DNA of 64,000 bases. Origin: an uncultured Formosa sp. Lineage in GTDB: Bacteria > Bacteroidota > Bacteroidia > Flavobacteriales > Flavobacteriaceae. The stretch covers positions 124,001-188,000 of the forward strand of contig NZ_CANMTH010000005.1 of NCBI RefSeq assembly GCF_947500765.1. Direction: 5' to 3'. The notes beneath the pieces were generated by a model that had not been told where the DNA came from, did not search any database, and saw only the letters and a list, made by a program, of their open reading frames with translations. This document shows positions 9,701 to 18,594 of the stretch, one piece after another (within the stretch, counting starts at the first letter, position 1; each line of letters starts with the position of its first letter). A program made the position numbers and the translations under genes.

Positions 9701-10264
9701 TTATGTGTTTTTTAGGATGTCTAAAATTTCCTCAGGAGACATTCTTTCTGTGTAATTGGCTTCCACATGAGCTGCAATGACAGTAAAATCCTGATCAATT
9801 ATAAACGTTGCAGGCACAGGAAGTGTTATTAATCCATTGCCATTTAAAAGAGACAAGTCGCGTCTTTGGTGGTAATCTTCACCTGGATCAAATTGTAAAT
9901 TATAAGATGTAATAACCTTTTGGTCACTATCACTTAAGACTTCAAATCCAAGTTCGTTTTTTTGTGTAATACTTAACGCATCATTAGGTTTTTGTGGACT
10001 TATGGCTACTATCTTGGTGTTAAAATCATTGAATTGACTTATGTGTTTTTGAATTTCTATAAGGTCAAGATTACAAATAGGGCACCATTCACCTCTGTAA
10101 AATTTTAAGACAACAGATCCTGACTTTAAGCAATCTGAAAGTGAAATTAAATGGCCAAATGCATTGGGTAATATGAAATTTGGTGCTTTTTCACCAATCT
10201 TTAATCCTTTTACTTGGGAAGCATTAGCTATAACTCGTTTTTGAAAATCTTGCAGTGTACTCAT
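9701..10264 (-). CDS. Peroxiredoxin-like (AhpC/TSA) thiol reductase
   Basis: A 187-residue thioredoxin-fold protein of the AhpC/TSA superfamily. The segment LKFYRGEWCPICNLDL carries a Cys61-x-x-Cys64 pair at the peroxidatic position. This fits the WCPYC/WCPIC-type peroxiredoxin-like group, which probably reduces peroxides or acts as a disulfide reductase. There is no signal peptide, so it is cytosolic. It stands alone with long flanking spacers. The exact substrate cannot be told. Confidence 0.8.
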   Translation of the reverse strand: MSTLQDFQKRVIANASQVKGLKIGEKAPNFILPNAFGHLISLSDCLKSGSVVLKFYRGEWCPICNLDLIEIQKHISQFNDFNTKIVAISPQKPNDALSITQKNELGFEVLSDSDQKVITSYNLQFDPGEDYHQRRDLSLLNGNGLITLPVPATFIIDQDFTVIAAHVEANYTERMSPEEILDILKNT

Positions 10265-10810
10265 AAAATGTTTGTAGTATGTGATTAGTTATTAAATAGG
10301 GTAGAGGTCGCTATAAAAAAAACAAACTGATTTTTTATTTAAAAAACTAAGATACAAAAGAGGGAGGATATTTGTAGGAAAATCTATAAAGCTTATAATT
10401 CTAGTAGGGTTTTTAATTTATAATATTAGCTATTCGTAGTAGTAAATTCCGTTTTTTTGGGTAAGAAATTGTCAAGGTGAAGGGAGATTCAGTGTTTTAC
10501 TTTTAAATCTGTTTTTAACATAATATCATGCAATTATTTTATTTTTTTAACTGAAATATATACAGTTGCTAATGGTTAGATTTTAAGCATTATGGGATTT
10601 AAATATTAAAGCTAATAATAGCTGAATCTAGGTCTAGACAAGCTGTTTTACAATTGTTAGACTTTTACTTTGCTTAAAATGAATGTTTTCTCGTATTTGT
10701 TTTATTAAAAAAAAATTAATAATGCATGGTAGAGATCTGTTAAAAAATTTCGTAAATGTTAACAGCATGCATATCTTTGCAATAACAATTATAATTTAAA
10801 TAAGTTAAAT
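10265..10810. other. Intergenic divergent promoter region
   Basis: AT-rich spacer of 546 bases between divergent genes. The only recognisable signal is a TATCTTTG -7 element near its right end. I see no gene or repeat. Confidence 0.4.
10772..10779 (+). promoter_or_regulatory. Candidate -7 promoter element
   Basis: TATCTTTG matches TAnnTTTG and lies 31 bases before the start of the dehydrogenase gene. No clear TTG -33 element is visible at the usual distance. Confidence 0.45.
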
Positions 10811-11692
10811 ATGAAAAAACCCACTATCGGATTTATCGGACTAGGCCTTATGGGCGGTAATATGGTTGAAAATCTGCAAAAGAGAGGTTTCGAGCTAATA
10901 GTAATGGATCTTAATAAAGACCAAGTTGCAACTGTTATTGCTCGTGGTAATGCTACAGAAGCTGCCACTCCTAAAGAATTAGCTGAAAAGAGTGATATCA
11001 TAATGTTCTGTCTTACTACTTCTGCTGTTGTAGAAAAGATTGTATATGGTGAAGAAGGTATATTAGCTGGTATTAAAGAAGGTGCTGTTTTAATTGATTT
11101 TGGAACATCTATTCCTGCTTCTACAATTAAGATTGGTAAAGATCTTGCTGAAAAAGGCGCTGGTATGATTGATGCTCCACTAGGACGTACTCCAGCTCAT
11201 GCAAAAGACGGATTGCTTAACATTATGGCTGCCGGAGATAAAGATACTTTTGAAAAAGTGAAACCAGTTTTAGACGAGCAAGGAGAGAATGTATTTTATT
11301 TAGGAGCTCTTGGTGCAGGACATACAACAAAGTTAATTAATAATTTTATGGGTATGACAACTGTAGTTGCTATGTCTCAGGCTTTTGCTGCAGCTAAACT
11401 TGCAGGTGTAGATGGGCAACAATTGTTCGACATTATGTCTGCAGGTCCTTCAAATTCACCATTCATGAAATTCTGTAAAAACTATGCTGTAGATAACGTA
11501 AGTGATTTAGGTTTCTCTATTGCTAATGCAAATAAAGATTTAGGCTATTTTGTACAGATGATGAACGATCTTGGAACAACTTCTTCGATTGCAGAAGCTA
11601 CATCTTCTAACCTACAAGCTGCTGTAAAAGCAGATATGGGTAAAGGAAACGTTCCAGAAATTTTTGATTATTTCGTGAAATTGCAAAAATAG
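10811..11692 (+). CDS. Beta-hydroxyacid dehydrogenase (HIBADH family)
   Basis: NAD(P)-dependent oxidoreductase of 293 residues in the 3-hydroxyisobutyrate/6-phosphogluconate dehydrogenase-like family. The N-terminal Rossmann motif is GFIGLGLMGGNMVENL. The substrate-binding loop is DAPLGRTPAHAKDG with Arg126. The catalytic Lys174 lies in GHTTKLINNFMG. The GRT-containing loop, in place of the common SGG loop, resembles sulfolactaldehyde reductase YihU and some succinate-semialdehyde or glyoxylate reductases. This makes an anionic C3-C4 semialdehyde plausible, but the substrate is open. It is apparently monocistronic with its own promoter element. Confidence 0.8.
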   Translation: MKKPTIGFIGLGLMGGNMVENLQKRGFELIVMDLNKDQVATVIARGNATEAATPKELAEKSDIIMFCLTTSAVVEKIVYGEEGILAGIKEGAVLIDFGTSIPASTIKIGKDLAEKGAGMIDAPLGRTPAHAKDGLLNIMAAGDKDTFEKVKPVLDEQGENVFYLGALGAGHTTKLINNFMGMTTVVAMSQAFAAAKLAGVDGQQLFDIMSAGPSNSPFMKFCKNYAVDNVSDLGFSIANANKDLGYFVQMMNDLGTTSSIAEATSSNLQAAVKADMGKGNVPEIFDYFVKLQK

Positions 11693-12077
11693 TAGAGTGT
11701 CAATTTTTTTTAATAAAAATTAATACTTCTTAGATCTGAAAATATTTTCAGGATAACACTTTGTGTGTGGAAAGTTGCGTGTTTTTATATTTATGTTTTC
11801 AAAAGAAAACTTAATGTAGAAAACACGCAACTACCATTTTATAACATATTCTAGCCCCAGTTTTAACTTTAAAAAGCATATGTAATTTATAGAAAACACA
11901 CAAAAGTGAGATTCCAGTACTTGTATTTTGTTTTAATATAAATTATAGGATGTAGGTAACTGGTTTTTATATAACTTTAAAGAGATAATTGTAATTTTAC
12001 AGCTGAAAATATATCTGCAAAATTTATAAGAAAACCATTAAAGAGAAAGCAGTTTAATTGAGTTTGATAGATTAAAT
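11693..12077. other. Intergenic with nested inverted repeats
   Basis: Holds a 16-base perfect palindrome CTGAAAATATTTTCAG (11736-11751). It also holds a two-tier stem-loop: AGTTGCGTGTTTT (11773-11785) pairs with AAAACACGCAACT (11820-11832), with an inner GTTTTC/GAAAAC hairpin. Neither is followed by a T run, so these are not typical terminators. Confidence 0.5.
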
Positions 12078-12605
12078 ATGAATAAGAAAGTAGGCATCAT
12101 ATATTCTACAACAGACGGACAAACACTTAAAATTTGTCAACGTATAGCTGAACATCTTAAAAACTCAGGATTCAGTACAGATATTATTGAAATTTCAGCA
12201 TTTAAAGATTCCGTATCAAAATATCCAAAACTTATTATTGGAGCCAGTATTAGGTATGGAAAACACAGTAAAAAAGTTACAGCATTTATCCAAAAACATA
12301 AGAATGCATTAGATCAAATTGATGTAGCATTCTTTTCTGTAAATTTAGTGGCAAGAAAGAGTGATAAAAATCGGTTTAATACCAATCCGTATGTTATAAA
12401 GTATTTTAAACAGTTAGATTGGACACCCAAAATAATTGATGTTTTCGCCGGAACCTTAGATTATAAATCATATTCCTTTCTGGACCGTATTATGATTAAA
12501 CTAATTATGAAAATGACAGATGGTCCAACTTCAACTAACACGCCTATAGAATATACCGATTGGGATCGAGTTAAAGCCTTTTCAATAAAAATAAGTCAGA
12601 TTTAA
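12078..12605 (+). CDS. hemG: Menaquinone-dependent protoporphyrinogen IX dehydrogenase
   Basis: Flavodoxin-like protein of 175 residues, close to the 181 of E. coli HemG. It oxidises protoporphyrinogen IX to protoporphyrin IX in haem synthesis, passing electrons to the quinone pool. Diagnostic segments: YSTTDGQTLKI (FMN phosphate loop), IGASIRYGKHSK, FFSVNLVARK, and the HemG-specific FLDRIMIKLIMKMTDGPT and EYTDWDRV. The long insert loop that separates HemG from flavodoxins is present. It is a single gene. No other haem genes are nearby. Confidence 0.93.
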   Translation: MNKKVGIIYSTTDGQTLKICQRIAEHLKNSGFSTDIIEISAFKDSVSKYPKLIIGASIRYGKHSKKVTAFIQKHKNALDQIDVAFFSVNLVARKSDKNRFNTNPYVIKYFKQLDWTPKIIDVFAGTLDYKSYSFLDRIMIKLIMKMTDGPTSTNTPIEYTDWDRVKAFSIKISQI

Positions 12606-13035
12606 TACCGCTATAAGCTCCTTTTATATCCAATTAGTTCTTTTACCAGATAAAGCTTTAAATAATTAAAATCGAATCCTAACGCAATACTAAATTGTCA
12701 TGCTTCGATTTATTTTAAAGATCTCTTCTCATATTTCAAAAAGACTATTTTATTCAAATTTAATTACAGTACAATAAGTGCTATTCACTTAAAAATATAA
12801 CGGGTTCACTGATTCGTAAAATTATAATAGAAACTTGTTTATATACTTGTACTACAAAACATTGAAAAGTGAGGCATTATAATACAAACTTGAATTTTTT
12901 AAGTGGTGTTATTTTTATAATTGCGTCTAATTTAATGCGAACTAAAATTTAGAACGAAGTAAACTAACGGCTTAAATTTTTCAACTTAAAAGATTTCTAA
13001 ATAAGCTCTAAAAATTTACTTAAAACAATAGAATT
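12606..13035. other. Intergenic, nothing distinct
   Basis: AT-rich 430-base spacer between hemG and the beta-helix lipoprotein gene. I see no hairpin terminator, clear promoter consensus or small gene. Confidence 0.35.
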
Positions 13036-14598
13036 ATGAAGTATATAACATTAAAAAAAGCAAGTATTTTAACTGTGTTATTAACCGTTCTGTCGGCTTG
13101 TAGTAGTGATAGTGACAATGAAGTTTTAACCGTGTCTGATGATATTACAATAACAGATACAAATACTACTGCCACAGCCGAAGGAGATACCGATAATACG
13201 GGGGCAGATGAGGATGATTTAGTAGAAAATGCCACGTTCGAGTACACCGTTCAAATAGTGTTTTCAGAATCTTCGGTAACCATTACAAATCCCGTCCCAG
13301 ACGATGTGGTTATTACACAAGACGGTGCAGATGTTACCGTAAATTCATCAATTTCTAAAGTTGCCTACGAAGTATCGGGAACAACAACAAATGGTATGCT
13401 AAAAATGTATAGCGATAAAAAATTCAAATTATCGTTAAGTGATTTAAGTATCATGAATACAGACGGACCTGCAATTAATATCCAATCTTCTAAAACCATT
13501 TTTGTAATATTAGATGGAACAACTAATTTAACAGACGCCTCTAGTTATAGCAGTATTCCTGATGACGAAGATGCAAAAGCAACATTTTTTAGTGAAGGAC
13601 AATTAGTGTTTAGTGGTTCGGGAGCGCTTAATGTAGCTGGTAATTATAAACACGGTATTGCTAGTGATGATTATATTAGAGTGATTAGCGGAACAATTAC
13701 CGTATCTCAAGCAGCGTCAGACGGTTTACATACCAATGATTATATTATTGTAGATGGCGGTACACTTAATTTAACGGCAGATAGTGATGGTATGGACTGT
13801 ACAGAAGGTTATATAATTATTAACGACGGAACATTCAATATTAATGCTGTAGATGATGGTATTGCAGCTTCTTATGATATCGATGATGAAGATGAACCAG
13901 ACAATTCTATTACACCAAACGTAACCATAAACGGAGGGAGTTTTGTTATAAATACGTCTGAAGGTGAGGGGATAGAATCTAAAGGAATCATGACTATTAA
14001 TGACGGAACCATAAACATTAACGCTTATGATGATGGATTGAATGCTATTGGACACTTATATATTAACGGCGGAAATAACTATGTGTATAGTACTTTAAAT
14101 GATGCGATAGATAGTAATACCGGAATTACTGTTACAGGAGGTACTACAATTGGTATAGCAATTAGAGTAGACGAACCTGATGGTAGTTTTGATACCGATG
14201 ATAATATATTTAAAGTTACTGGAGGAACCATTTTAGGACTGGCATTAAATTCTTCATTTCCTACAGAAAGTGTGAGTACGCAGAATACTGTAGTTTTTGA
14301 TGGTACGAGTTCTAATACACTATTAAATATTCAGTCAGAAGATGGTACAGAAGCACTAACTTACTTAGTCCCTTATAAGGTAAATACCATAATTTATTCT
14401 AATGCAAAATTAGTAACGGGTACTACATATAAAATTTATACTGGTGGAAGCGTAAGTAATGGCACAGAAGTTAACGGATTGTACACGTCTGGAACATATA
14501 CTGGAGGCACAGATACTGGAAATGAGTTTACGGTAAGTAACACGGTGACACAAATTGGTGGAGATTTAGGTCCAACAGGTGATAATGGAGGCCGATAA
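13036..14598 (+). CDS. Cthe_2159-like carbohydrate-binding beta-helix lipoprotein
   Basis: Surface or periplasmic lipoprotein of 520 residues; the signal ends at the lipobox LSAC (Cys22). After an acidic linker rich in Asp and Thr (about 23-70) comes a parallel beta-helix with recurring short turns: DDYIRV, NDYIIV, DGMDCTEGYIIIN, DDGIAAS, EGEGIESKG, DDGLNAIG, NDAIDSN. The Asp/Gly turns are typical of the Cthe_2159 (DUF4353) family. Members of that family bind acidic polysaccharides such as polygalacturonate with calcium. The C-terminus is rich in Gly, Thr and Asn. It is a single gene followed by a terminator. The bound glycan is unknown. Confidence 0.75.
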   Translation: MKYITLKKASILTVLLTVLSACSSDSDNEVLTVSDDITITDTNTTATAEGDTDNTGADEDDLVENATFEYTVQIVFSESSVTITNPVPDDVVITQDGADVTVNSSISKVAYEVSGTTTNGMLKMYSDKKFKLSLSDLSIMNTDGPAINIQSSKTIFVILDGTTNLTDASSYSSIPDDEDAKATFFSEGQLVFSGSGALNVAGNYKHGIASDDYIRVISGTITVSQAASDGLHTNDYIIVDGGTLNLTADSDGMDCTEGYIIINDGTFNINAVDDGIAASYDIDDEDEPDNSITPNVTINGGSFVINTSEGEGIESKGIMTINDGTININAYDDGLNAIGHLYINGGNNYVYSTLNDAIDSNTGITVTGGTTIGIAIRVDEPDGSFDTDDNIFKVTGGTILGLALNSSFPTESVSTQNTVVFDGTSSNTLLNIQSEDGTEALTYLVPYKVNTIIYSNAKLVTGTTYKIYTGGSVSNGTEVNGLYTSGTYTGGTDTGNEFTVSNTVTQIGGDLGPTGDNGGR

Positions 14599-14912
14599 TA
14601 TATAAATTGAAATCATTAAATTGTAGGTAAAACATCACCGAATACAAGGTCCTGATATTCTAAATTGATTAACAGTTAAAGATTAAGCTTACACCGTCAA
14701 GAGATTGATGTTGTAAGCTTTTTTTTTGGTAGGTTAAAGCTGTGAGATGTAAGTAAAATAAATACTTGAAGTCTAATATTACTTAAATGTAGTTAAGGGT
14801 AATTGTAGTATCTTTAACAGTTAAAATATTAAACATTTTTAAAGGAATAAGCAAAATAAATCTTTCATAGAATTGGAAGTTATGTTTATAAAAAGTAAAG
14901 CATTTAACATTA
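14599..14912. other. Intergenic with terminator
   Basis: A 314-base spacer holding the terminator of the upstream lipoprotein gene at 14684-14728. The remainder is AT-rich, with no further recognisable signal. Confidence 0.4.
14684..14728 (+). terminator. Intrinsic terminator
   Basis: AAGCTTACA and TGTAAGCTT form a 9-base stem, followed by a run of T residues, downstream of the beta-helix lipoprotein gene. Confidence 0.75.
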
Positions 14913-15506
14913 ATGGAAACAAAGAAAATACTAATTATATTAGGAGTAATCGTACTTATAGTAGTGGGGTACTTTTATGCTTATATAAAAGCATCTGCTT
15001 CAATGTATTCAACACATACTGTCGATGAAAGTCCTTATTTTATAACTACAAAACCAATGGTTGTTAAAAACTTAAACGTACCAAAAGGAACTAAAATTCA
15101 ATATAGCAAACGTTACTTTTGGCAAAAAATTGAACAAAAAAAAATGCCTAAAGAAGAAGATATTACTCAGATTTCTTTTGAAGAAGGCGTAACTATAAAC
15201 TGGGGAGGTGTACCAATTACCTCAATTTACGAGTTTTATAATCCAGAGATGACTGGCTATACAGTGAATGCAGATTTTAAAGCATTACCAGCAGATAAAG
15301 AAACGCCCTTTTCTAAACAATGGCAAAGTTGTCATAGTAATTTAGGTATTTCTGTGAAAAATGCAAACGATTGGTCTTGTAGCAAAAATAATATTTTAGA
15401 TATTGAATCTTGTAGTGTAATTTATCAAAGATATTTTAGCGACGATGTTAATCAACAAGATTTTTTAAATGAATTATATCAAGAACTAATGAAAGTTGCA
15501 GACTAA
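14913..15506 (+). CDS. Membrane-anchored protein of unknown function
   Basis: A 197-residue protein with one N-terminal transmembrane helix (about 5-25, IILIILGVIVLIVVGYFYAY-like) and a mainly soluble remainder facing the periplasm. The soluble part contains a WGGVPITSIYEFYNP segment and four Cys residues in the last third (in QSCHS, WSCSK and ESCSV), possibly disulfides. I do not recognise a family. The next gene, 61 bases on, has the same build (anchor plus small beta-rich domain), and the two may be co-transcribed. Confidence 0.55.
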   Translation: METKKILIILGVIVLIVVGYFYAYIKASASMYSTHTVDESPYFITTKPMVVKNLNVPKGTKIQYSKRYFWQKIEQKKMPKEEDITQISFEEGVTINWGGVPITSIYEFYNPEMTGYTVNADFKALPADKETPFSKQWQSCHSNLGISVKNANDWSCSKNNILDIESCSVIYQRYFSDDVNQQDFLNELYQELMKVAD

Positions 15507-15567
15507 ATAGTAACAGATACAAATACCAAAAACCAGCTCTGCTTTAAAAATACATTGTGAACGGAAT

Positions 15568-16062
15568 ATGAAAAAAACAGTACTTGGTTTAGGAATAGTT
15601 TTAAGTATAGCTTTTATGTACTATTTTTTATACAGTCCTAAATATAAAGAAGTGTCTCAGGAAAAACCATTTTCAGAGATTTTAAATAAAAAGCTCACAA
15701 CAAAGCGGTACGCAGTAATTTTAAAACACCCAGAGCATTCTATACACGAACAATACAATTATCATTTTGAAGATGGTAATAGTTATGGCATGGATTCAGG
15801 ACTTGAAATTATTGCCGATATACCTATCGGAACAGAAGTTGTACTAGATAAAGCAGAACTCCATACAGGTCGAGTTAGTGGTACTACAACTGCGTATGTT
15901 TTTGGTACGATATACAGTAAAGAAAAGAAAAAGCGTTACGACTTTCAATATCCGTGGGGAGATTATCATTTGTTATTTGAAGACACACCTTTCTGGACTT
16001 TTAAACTCGCATTTTGGCAGGATAAGCCTTTAACCCAAAAGTATTTTATCAAAGTGCCTTAA
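15568..16062 (+). CDS. Membrane-anchored protein of unknown function
   Basis: A 164-residue protein with an N-terminal hydrophobic anchor (about 4-23) and a beta-rich domain. Segments include IIADIPIGTEVVLDKAELHTGRVSGT and YPWGDYHLLFED, which resemble a small outer-surface beta-barrel. No family or catalytic motif is recognised. It lies 61 bases after a similarly built gene, and both precede a convergent nitrilase-family gene. Function unknown. Confidence 0.55.
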   Translation: MKKTVLGLGIVLSIAFMYYFLYSPKYKEVSQEKPFSEILNKKLTTKRYAVILKHPEHSIHEQYNYHFEDGNSYGMDSGLEIIADIPIGTEVVLDKAELHTGRVSGTTTAYVFGTIYSKEKKKRYDFQYPWGDYHLLFEDTPFWTFKLAFWQDKPLTQKYFIKVP

Positions 16063-16080
16063 TTTCTTTTAAAGCAAATT

Positions 16081-16113
16081 CAGACTCTAATTAATTTAGA
16101 GAGTGTCTTGTCT
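16081..16113. terminator. Weak convergent hairpin
   Basis: TCTAATTAATTTAGA lies in the short spacer between convergent genes and is followed by TGTCTTGTCTTTT on the plus strand. The stem is short and partly asymmetric, so this is only a possible terminator. Confidence 0.3.
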
Positions 16114-16137
16114 TTTAATCTAAAAATAGTAGCGATT

Positions 16138-16878
16138 TTATTTTGCTGAAATCAACTGGGAGATAAATGTTTGTTGTGTATCTGTATCAATTATAGCAAT
16201 ACCTTCATTTGTACTATCTAACTGTTCAATTAGTACTCCTTTTTTATTCCAAATAGAACTTTTTCCCGCACAATCGTAGTTGCCAGAATGTCCAACATAA
16301 TTTGCCATTACAGAGGTTATTCCATATGTTTTAGAAATATTAGAAATTGTTTCAATGTCTTTATCTATGCCATTTATAGAGTTTAATACACTGGTAATGT
16401 ATACAGTTGCACCAGTTTTAAATGCATGTTCTGAATGCTTTGGAATAGAAACTTCATAACAGATTGCAAAAGCAATTTTATTATTTTTAAAGGTAATAGG
16501 GTTTAGGTTTTTTCCAGGAACAAAATATTTTTCTTCACCAGGGTGTAGATGTTTTTTAGAATAAGTTTCTCTAGGTTTTTGGGGTTGTAACACAACCATA
16601 CTAATGCAAATTCCTACGTCGCTTTTGGTAGGTAAACCAACACCAATTATAATATTGTTTGAATCACTTAGTTTTTGAAATTCATCAATTCTGGGATCAT
16701 CCTTTGTTGTTGCTAAAAGCTTCGCTAATTTAGGTTCGTAACCTGTTAATGATAGTTCTGGAAAAACGATTATATCTGCATCGTTTTGAATAGAAAGGGA
16801 TATTAGTTTTTTATGATTTTCAATGTTTTGTTGAATATCTCCTTTAATGGGGGTTGTTTGTGCGATGCAAATTTTCAT
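16138..16878 (-). CDS. Carbon-nitrogen hydrolase (nitrilase superfamily)
   Basis: A 246-residue amidohydrolase with the full catalytic triad of the family: Glu41 in VFPELSLTGYEP, Lys109 in YSKKHLHPGEE, and Cys140 in FAICYEVSIPKH. It is cytosolic. Short members like this hydrolyse small amides, for example omega-amidase, deaminated-glutathione or carbamoyl substrates. The exact substrate is open. It heads away from the VOC gene, which ends 22 bases before it on the same strand, so the two may be co-transcribed. Confidence 0.85.
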   Translation of the reverse strand: MKICIAQTTPIKGDIQQNIENHKKLISLSIQNDADIIVFPELSLTGYEPKLAKLLATTKDDPRIDEFQKLSDSNNIIIGVGLPTKSDVGICISMVVLQPQKPRETYSKKHLHPGEEKYFVPGKNLNPITFKNNKIAFAICYEVSIPKHSEHAFKTGATVYITSVLNSINGIDKDIETISNISKTYGITSVMANYVGHSGNYDCAGKSSIWNKKGVLIEQLDSTNEGIAIIDTDTQQTFISQLISAK

Positions 16879-16900
16879 TTTTTAATAATGATCTTAATTC

Positions 16901-17326
16901 TTATTTCTCGAAAAGGTGGTTTATATTTTTAAAGGATTTAAACTCCAGTGCATTATTCTCTGGATCTAAAAAAAACATTGTTGCTTGTTCTCCAACTAGT
17001 CCTTTAAAACGAATATAAGGTTCTATAACAAAGGTTATGTTTTTCTTCTGTAATTTTTCTGATAATTCAATCCATTTATCCCAATCTAAAACAACCCCAA
17101 AATGTGGCACAGGCACGTCATGACCATCTACCGGATTAGAAATTTGATTGTTTGGAATCTCGTTACTCGGTTTTTGATGAATAACCAATTGATGTCCGAA
17201 AAAATTAAAATCTACCCATTGTTCAGAGCTTCTACCTTCAGGACATTCTAAAATTTCGTTGTAAAAAGATCTGCAAAGCGCTAAATCTTTAACCGGTATT
17301 GCAAGATGAAAAGGATTTACATTCAT
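16901..17326 (-). CDS. VOC-family (glyoxalase/dioxygenase-fold) protein
   Basis: A 141-residue protein with two beta-alpha-beta-beta-beta modules. It has an N-terminal [20 protein letters not shown], a middle [12 protein letters not shown] and a C-terminal [15 protein letters not shown], giving the usual two His and one Glu metal ligands (His8, His about 96, Glu near 128). Likely a metal-dependent enzyme of the vicinal oxygen chelate superfamily. Small-molecule resistance, glyoxalase-like and dioxygenase-like roles are all possible. It lies upstream of the nitrilase-type gene on the same strand. Confidence 0.75.
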   Translation of the reverse strand: MNVNPFHLAIPVKDLALCRSFYNEILECPEGRSSEQWVDFNFFGHQLVIHQKPSNEIPNNQISNPVDGHDVPVPHFGVVLDWDKWIELSEKLQKKNITFVIEPYIRFKGLVGEQATMFFLDPENNALEFKSFKNINHLFEK

Positions 17327-17379
17327 GATGTTTTGTTATTTACAGTGGGTTAAAGTTTTGCACGTTATTTTTTGTAATC

Positions 17380-18108
17380 TTATTTTTCAAAAGTATAGGT
17401 GTCAATTAAAAAATTGTCTACCTGATCTTTAGTTATGTTTTTAATTACTTTTTTAGTAAAATTTGGAGTGTGAATATAGTAGGTAAACTCACCTTCGTTA
17501 GAACATATATAATTTACTTTTAAAGTGTTTTGTCTTTCAATTAAATTTAAGTCGGTAAGACCTCCAGTACCTCCAAAGACCATTAATCTATTATCGTTTA
17601 GAGTTGCTTGAAATAAGGCAGTGCTTTCAGAAAAAATAAAAGAAGCATCTGTATTTCCTAAACTAGGTGTGTTAAGTTCAGAAGTTTCATCTGTATTCCA
17701 AACATAAAACTTAGACGTTACACTTCCAGACTCTTCTTCACTTGAAAAATAGAAAAGCGGAACAAGTTCGTCAACAGCGGTTAAAGCAAAACTAAACTTG
17801 CGAGAGTTATTCGATTTATGTTTAAACTTTAATTCAATAGTATTTTCACCTTCTTTTAAAACAAAAGCGATCTGATCTTTAACTATAGGCGGAAAATCTT
17901 CAAATTGACTTTTTAAAGGATGTTCTTCGTTAAAAATTTTAAGTCCAGATACAGATCCATTTCCAATAGAGATGCCATTAATTGTAAGTTGTACATTGTA
18001 ATTGTTATTATTTCCATAAACTAATAGTTTTATGGGGTCTAAATTTTTAGGTGTCATACTTAAAAGAAAAATTGATGTTAAGATTAGTAAGCTCATTTTT
18101 TTAATCAT
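17380..18108 (-). CDS. Secreted protein of unknown function
   Basis: A 242-residue protein with a signal peptide (MIKKMSLLILTSIFLLSM) and no lipobox. The first half looks like an immunoglobulin-like or carbohydrate-binding beta sandwich (VQLTINGISIGNG, LKEGENTIELKFKHKSN). The second half contains NLIERQNTLKVNYICSNEGEFTYYIHTPNF. No family or active site is recognised. It is upstream of, and on the same strand as, the VOC gene, with 53 bases between. Confidence 0.55.
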   Translation of the reverse strand: MIKKMSLLILTSIFLLSMTPKNLDPIKLLVYGNNNNYNVQLTINGISIGNGSVSGLKIFNEEHPLKSQFEDFPPIVKDQIAFVLKEGENTIELKFKHKSNNSRKFSFALTAVDELVPLFYFSSEEESGSVTSKFYVWNTDETSELNTPSLGNTDASFIFSESTALFQATLNDNRLMVFGGTGGLTDLNLIERQNTLKVNYICSNEGEFTYYIHTPNFTKKVIKNITKDQVDNFLIDTYTFEK

Positions 18109-18594
18109 TTGTATTCTGTTTTTTTCTAACGTTATTATAATTCTAGACTGGCTTACAAAAAATTCTATTGCATAAATAGAGTTTTAAAATGAATAAAAAA
18201 TAGTAGTCTTTATCTATATTTTAAATACTTGAATTTATTTACAATGTGATTTTATGTTGAAATTTAGAAGAACCAATATTACACGCTTCAAAATTTGTTC
18301 TCAAAAAACATTTTATAAATGGTGTTAGCGATAGTGCTTTTAATATATTTTCGAATAATTAATCGTGTGAGATTAATAGCGAATTTTAAACATCAAATTT
18401 ACCAAATACAAACCGAATATAAAATCCTTAAATATCTTTTCTAAATAGGCGAGAAATCTTAGTACATTATAACTAATGTGTTAATAAATTGATTTTCAGT
18501 AGGTATGATGTGTCTTTTTTTGTGTCATTTTTAAAAAAATATAATTCCCTGTTTTCGGGGGTGATTATACGTTTTGCAATACATACATTTGTGC
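18109..18594. other. Intergenic divergent promoter region
   Basis: About 485 AT-rich bases between a secreted-protein gene and a sensor kinase. The recognisable signals are the GC-rich inverted repeat at 18547-18563 and a TACGTTTT stretch (18568-18575) that is close to a -7 element. Confidence 0.4.
18547..18563 (+). promoter_or_regulatory. Candidate operator, copy 1 (CCCTG-TTTT-CGGGG)
   Basis: CCCTGTTTTCGGGGGTG lies 32 bases before the kinase ATG. It stands out as GC-rich in an AT-rich spacer. The same word with one change (CCCTGTTTTCAGGGGGT) is at 21547-21563, before the next transcription unit. It may be the site for the LuxR-type regulator, which would mean autoregulation. Confidence 0.45.

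Noticed and set aside
14685..14728. Possible riboswitch between 14.6 and 14.9 kb
   Set aside because: The hairpin is a plain terminator with a T run. No conserved aptamer core is visible.
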